From positions 186,001 through 250,000 of the forward strand of contig NZ_BNBM01000012.1 of assembly GCF_014655715.1 (NCBI RefSeq): a stretch of DNA of 64,000 bases. The letters run 5' to 3'. The notes beneath the pieces are model-generated. The model did not search any database, had not been told where the DNA came from, and was given only the letters and a program-made list of their open reading frames with translations. The translations under genes were made by a program, and so were the position numbers. This DNA comes from Streptomyces lanatus (lineage in GTDB: Bacteria; Actinomycetota; Actinomycetes; Streptomycetales; Streptomycetaceae). Below, in pieces: positions 61,128 through 64,000 of the stretch; position 1 is the first letter of the stretch; every line of letters starts with the position of its first letter.

Positions 61128-61841
61128 ATGGCAAAGACCGCAATACGCAAGATCACCATGGCCGTGCTGGCCCCGGCGATGGCCCTCGGCGCCACCGTCG
61201 GCCTCGCCTCCGCCCCCGCCTCGGCCGCGGTCTGGAACTCCTGCGACCAGTGGGGCAACACCGGCCTGAACGGCTACACGCTCTACAACAACATCTGGGG
61301 CTCCGGCGCCGGCAGCCAGTGCATATGGGCCAACTCCGGCACCAACTGGGGAGTCTGGGCCAACCACCCCAACACCGGCGGCATCAAGTCCTACCCCAAC
61401 TCCAAGAAGGTGATCAACAAGACGATCGCCTCTCTCGGCTCGCTGACCAGCAACTACAACGTCACCGTCCCGTCGTCCGGCGCGTACAACACGTCGTACG
61501 ACATCTGGGACACCGACTACGACCACGAGATCATGCTCTGGGTCAACTACAACGGAGCCGTCGGCCCGATCGGCACCTCGCAGGGCACCGTCAGCCTCGG
61601 CGGCCACACCTGGAACGTCTACCGGGGCAGCAACGGCGCCAACAACGTGTACTCGTTCCTGCGGACCTCCGATTCCAGCTCCGGCAGCGTGGACATGAAG
61701 CCGATCCTCAACTGGATCGCGTCCAAGGGCTGGATGTCGACCAGCGAGACCATCGGTGACGTCCAGTTCGGCTACGAGATCACCTCGTCGTCCGGCGGCC
61801 TTGACTTCAACACCAACAACCTGACGGTCAGCAGCAGCTGA
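61128..61841 (+). CDS. Secreted GH12 endoglucanase/xyloglucanase-type enzyme
   Basis: A 237-residue protein with a ~35-residue Sec signal (cleavage after ASA). The GH12 jelly roll contains LNGYTLYNNIWGSGAGSQCIW, GGIKSYPNSKK, YDIWDTDYDHEIMLWVNYNG (nucleophile Glu in HEIMLW), TWNVYRGSN, VYSFLRTSD and IGDVQFGYEITSS (acid/base Glu in FGYEI). The family includes cellulases and xyloglucan-specific endoglucanases; the locus points to xyloglucan. GGAAAGGG precedes ATG 61128, while ATG 61113 lacks a site. The ~50-bp gap to the GH95 gene contains a run of C, and it may be transcribed with the operon. Confidence 0.9.
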   Translation: MAKTAIRKITMAVLAPAMALGATVGLASAPASAAVWNSCDQWGNTGLNGYTLYNNIWGSGAGSQCIWANSGTNWGVWANHPNTGGIKSYPNSKKVINKTIASLGSLTSNYNVTVPSSGAYNTSYDIWDTDYDHEIMLWVNYNGAVGPIGTSQGTVSLGGHTWNVYRGSNGANNVYSFLRTSDSSSGSVDMKPILNWIASKGWMSTSETIGDVQFGYEITSSSGGLDFNTNNLTVSSS

Positions 61842-61850
61842 CGTCGCTTT

Positions 61851-61890
61851 GGGCCGAGGCCGTCCCCTCAGCCGGGGTCGACCTCGGCCC
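61851..61890. terminator. Nested hairpin terminator after the GH12 gene
   Basis: GGGCCGAGG (61851-61859) pairs with CCTCGGCCC (61882-61890), and inside it CCCC (61864-61867) pairs with GGGG (61873-61876). It overlaps the end of the convergent sulfotransferase gene and could stop transcription from both sides. Confidence 0.6.
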
Positions 61891-63055
61891 GCAGCGCGTT
61901 GTAGTCCGCGAACGCCGACTCGACCTCGGCGTGGGTCAGGCCGTAGCGGGCCAGGTCGTAGCGGTGCGGTCGGGTGCCCTTCGGGCGGGCGACGGCACCG
62001 GCGAGCCGGGCGGCCTCGGCGTCGGTCCAGCGGGCGCCGACGGCGTCGTAGAGCCGGGGCGCGCCCTTGGCGGGATCGTCGGCGAGCAAGGAGTACGGGG
62101 CGTCGACCACCGCCTCACCGGGGATGGCCGCACGGGCGGCGAGTCCGCGCCGCATGGCCCGGCTCAGCAGACCGAACCAGGTCGCCCCGATGCCGTGCAG
62201 GTCGAGGGGCCGAGTACTGACGGACATGCCGTGCTCGATCAGGCTGCAGAACGACGCCACTGCCGTGATCGGGTCGCGGTGGCACCACACGAGCGTGGCG
62301 TCCGGGAACACGGTGTGCAGGGCGTCCAGATTGCCCAGGTGCAGCGGTGACTTGAGAATCCAGCGGCGCCGCGGACGGCCGTACTGGAGCACCTGGAAGA
62401 CCTGCTTCAGATACCGGTAGTCATCGACGAAGTCCCGCTCGCGGTACCACGTCTCGTACTCGGGGATCCTGGCCTGCGACAGCGGCATCAGCGCGTGCGG
62501 CAGGGCGAAGGTGCACTCCTCCGGGCCCTCGGCGGCCATCGCGTGGATGTCGCGGAAGCGGGGCGTGAAGAGGTTGGTGCCCTGGACCATACGGCGGCCT
62601 GCGGTGACGGCCTTGCGGCGGTCGCGGGGCGTGGGCTCCAGGCCGGGCGTGAGCAGCTCCCACAGCAGCGGGCCGCGGTGTTGCTCCGCCAGCGACAGCA
62701 CGGCGTGCGTCACCGTCGTCGCGGTGCGCGGCAGGCCCACCACGAACACGGGCCGCTCGATGGGCTCCCGCTCGATCTCCGGGTGCTCGGCGATCAGCCC
62801 CCGCACCCGGGCCCGGTTGGCGAGATGCCGCCGCACGAAGACCTGCGCGGACTGCCAGCCGACCGGCGTGAGGTTCCCGGCCTCGGCCCACCACCCCAGC
62901 AGCGCGCGGAAGTCGTCCACGAACTGCCGGTCCCCGTCCGCCACTCCCGTCTCCCCGACGATCCGGTCGAAGACCCGCCCGGGGTTGCGCCGCGATCCGA
63001 AGGCCGGCCGCAGCAGCTGGTTGGCGAGGGTGAGGGCGAGAGGAGATGTGGACAC
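61868..63055 (-). CDS. Sulfotransferase family protein
   Basis: A 395-residue cytoplasmic protein. The PAPS-binding 5'-phosphosulfate loop is VFVVGLPRTATTVTHAVLSL near residue 100. The 3'-phosphate-binding part is RRRWILKSPLHLGNLDALHTVFPDATLVWCHRDPITAVASFCSLIEHGM near residue 230. Such enzymes move sulfate from PAPS to hydroxyl groups of lipids, sugars or small molecules, and many actinobacterial members are uncharacterised. GTG start, with AGGG upstream. Its position between xyloglucan enzymes is unexpected. A degenerate copy of the LacI-type operator lies 13-27 nt upstream of its start codon. Confidence 0.85.
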   Translation of the reverse strand: MSTSPLALTLANQLLRPAFGSRRNPGRVFDRIVGETGVADGDRQFVDDFRALLGWWAEAGNLTPVGWQSAQVFVRRHLANRARVRGLIAEHPEIEREPIERPVFVVGLPRTATTVTHAVLSLAEQHRGPLLWELLTPGLEPTPRDRRKAVTAGRRMVQGTNLFTPRFRDIHAMAAEGPEECTFALPHALMPLSQARIPEYETWYRERDFVDDYRYLKQVFQVLQYGRPRRRWILKSPLHLGNLDALHTVFPDATLVWCHRDPITAVASFCSLIEHGMSVSTRPLDLHGIGATWFGLLSRAMRRGLAARAAIPGEAVVDAPYSLLADDPAKGAPRLYDAVGARWTDAEAARLAGAVARPKGTRPHRYDLARYGLTHAEVESAFADYNALRAEVDPG

Positions 63056-63067
63056 GACAGAACCCTA

Positions 63068-63082
63068 TCGAAATCGCTTCAG
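63068..63082 (-). promoter_or_regulatory. Degenerate LacI-type operator upstream of the sulfotransferase gene
   Basis: On the minus strand the sequence reads CTGAAGCGATTTCGA, keeping GAAGCG and TTCGA of the two perfect operators at 50729 and 50889 but with one extra base between the halves. It is a candidate only. Confidence 0.3.
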
Positions 63083-63143
63083 ACACAGGGGAGTTGGGGC
63101 GACCGGAAGACCTCCACCCCCCGGCCGCCCCTCCCCGACACGG

Positions 63144-64000
63144 CTACTCCGCTACAGGCAGCCGCGCCCCGTCCCGCAGAAACAGCGGGATGCGGTCCAG
63201 CGGGGCGTCGACCGTCACGGTCGTACCGCCCTCGTACGTCTCACCCGTCCACGCGTCCGTCCAGCCCGCGCCCGCCGGAAGGTACGTCGTCCGGGCCGTC
63301 GCGCCCGCCGTCAGCACCGGCACGACCAGCAGATCGCGGCCGAAGAGATAGGCGTCGTCGACCGACCAGGCCGTCTGGTCGTCGGGGAACTCCAGGAACA
63401 GCGGCCGCATCACCGGGAGCCCGTCCTCGTGCGCCTCGCGCATGACCTGGAGCACATACGGCTTCAGGCGCTCACGCAGCCGCAGATACTTCTCCAGGAT
63501 CGCGCCGGCCTCCTCGCCGTACGACCACACCTCGTTGGGGCCGCCGGTCATGTCCGGGCCGAGCGGCATGCCCGGGTCGCGGAAGCCGTGCAGGCGCATC
63601 AGCGGGGACAGCGCGCCGAACTGGAACCAGCGGACCATGACCTCGCGATAGGCCGGGTCGTCCGGGTCGCCGCCGTGGAAGCCGCCGATGTCGGTGTTCC
63701 ACCAGGGGATGCCGGAGAGCGCGGTGTTGAGGCCGGCCGCGATCTGGCGGCGCAGGGTCGGGAAGTCGGTGCCGATGTCGCCGGACCACAGGGCGGCGCC
63801 GTAGCGCTGGCTGCCCGCCCAGGCCGAGCGGTTGAGTGTCACGATCTCGGTCTCGCCGGAGGCGTGCAGGCCCTCGTAGAAGGTGCGGGAGTTCTCGGCC
63901 GGGTAGCTGTTGCCGACCTCCAGGCCGGGGCCCGTCCAGTAGCGCAGGTTCTCCTGGAAGCCCGGCTTCAGCTCCGGCTCGCAGGCGTCCAGCCAGAAGG
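63144..64000 (-). CDS. GH31 alpha-xylosidase-type enzyme, C-terminal part (partial)
   Basis: The frame is open from the right edge to the TAG at 63144-63146, giving the last ~285 residues. It reads FWLDACEPELKPGF (nucleophile Asp region), NSRTFYEGLH, TLNRSAWAGSQRYGAALWSGDIGTDFPTLRRQIAAGLNTALSGIPWWNTDIGGFHGG (acid/base and substrate pocket), then GFRDPGMPLGPDM and MRPLFLEFPDDQTAWSVDDAYLFGRDLLVVPVL. This is GH31 of the alpha-xylosidase type, with a C-terminal beta domain. It would remove alpha-xylose from xyloglucan oligosaccharides, completing the set of activities in the locus. The N-terminal half is outside the window. Confidence 0.9.
   Translation of the reverse strand, partial: FWLDACEPELKPGFQENLRYWTGPGLEVGNSYPAENSRTFYEGLHASGETEIVTLNRSAWAGSQRYGAALWSGDIGTDFPTLRRQIAAGLNTALSGIPWWNTDIGGFHGGDPDDPAYREVMVRWFQFGALSPLMRLHGFRDPGMPLGPDMTGGPNEVWSYGEEAGAILEKYLRLRERLKPYVLQVMREAHEDGLPVMRPLFLEFPDDQTAWSVDDAYLFGRDLLVVPVLTAGATARTTYLPAGAGWTDAWTGETYEGGTTVTVDAPLDRIPLFLRDGARLPVAE

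Overview
The window looks like chromosomal DNA of a Streptomyces or close relative. Codons are strongly GC-rich at third positions. GTG and TTG starts are common, and Tat-type lipoprotein signals are frequent. The pyrH-frr-cdsA-rlmN order, the cold-shock/DEAD-box pair and the polyamine/GABA gene block match my memory of the S. coelicolor SCO5625-SCO5680 region. No rRNA, tRNA, CRISPR array, transposase or prophage was seen.

Layout. 1-3948: core genes pyrH (3' end), frr, cdsA, an SRPBCC protein and rlmN. 3975-7929: a TPP riboswitch followed by thiBPQ, a thiamine ABC importer. 7955-10990: a mycothiol-dependent isomerase-like gene split by a 39-nt palindromic insert, then a cold-shock protein and a DEAD-box RNA helicase. 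11130-15736: a sortase substrate ending in LAETG, a LOG-family protein, a VOC protein and a two-gene ABC exporter. 15926-20795: aminotransferase, Lrp/AsnC regulator, aldehyde dehydrogenase and a PotD-like lipoprotein. 20975-29821: mixed housekeeping and accessory genes (lipid kinase, serine hydrolase, an ECF sigma factor fused to an anti-sigma-like zinc motif and membrane segments, a glycerophosphodiester phosphodiesterase, adenosine deaminase, two DUF4190-like proteins, NADAR). 30019-37198: aldehyde dehydrogenase, potD-potA-potB-potC and an FAD oxidoreductase. 37314-47757: a small unknown protein, a GH18 chitinase, a PucR regulator, a coupling-protein-like ATPase, gabT, a PAP2 phosphatase and a gabD-like dehydrogenase.

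Together 15926-20795 and 30019-47757 form a dispersed polyamine/GABA catabolic region. It supplies uptake (Pot system), oxidation or transamination of the amine, dehydrogenation of the aldehyde, and GabT/GabD-type steps toward succinate, with AsnC and PucR regulators beside the genes.

47855-64000 looks like a xyloglucan-utilisation locus. Secreted GH74 and GH12 enzymes would cut the polymer. An LplB-type ABC importer with its own lipoprotein but no ATPase would bring in the oligosaccharides. Enzymes without signal peptides (GH42 beta-galactosidase, GH95 alpha-fucosidase, GH3 beta-glucosidase, and GH31 alpha-xylosidase running off the right edge) would trim them inside the cell. Two identical perfect 14-bp palindromes of LacI-operator type lie in the divergent promoter region between the GH3 gene and the transporter operon.
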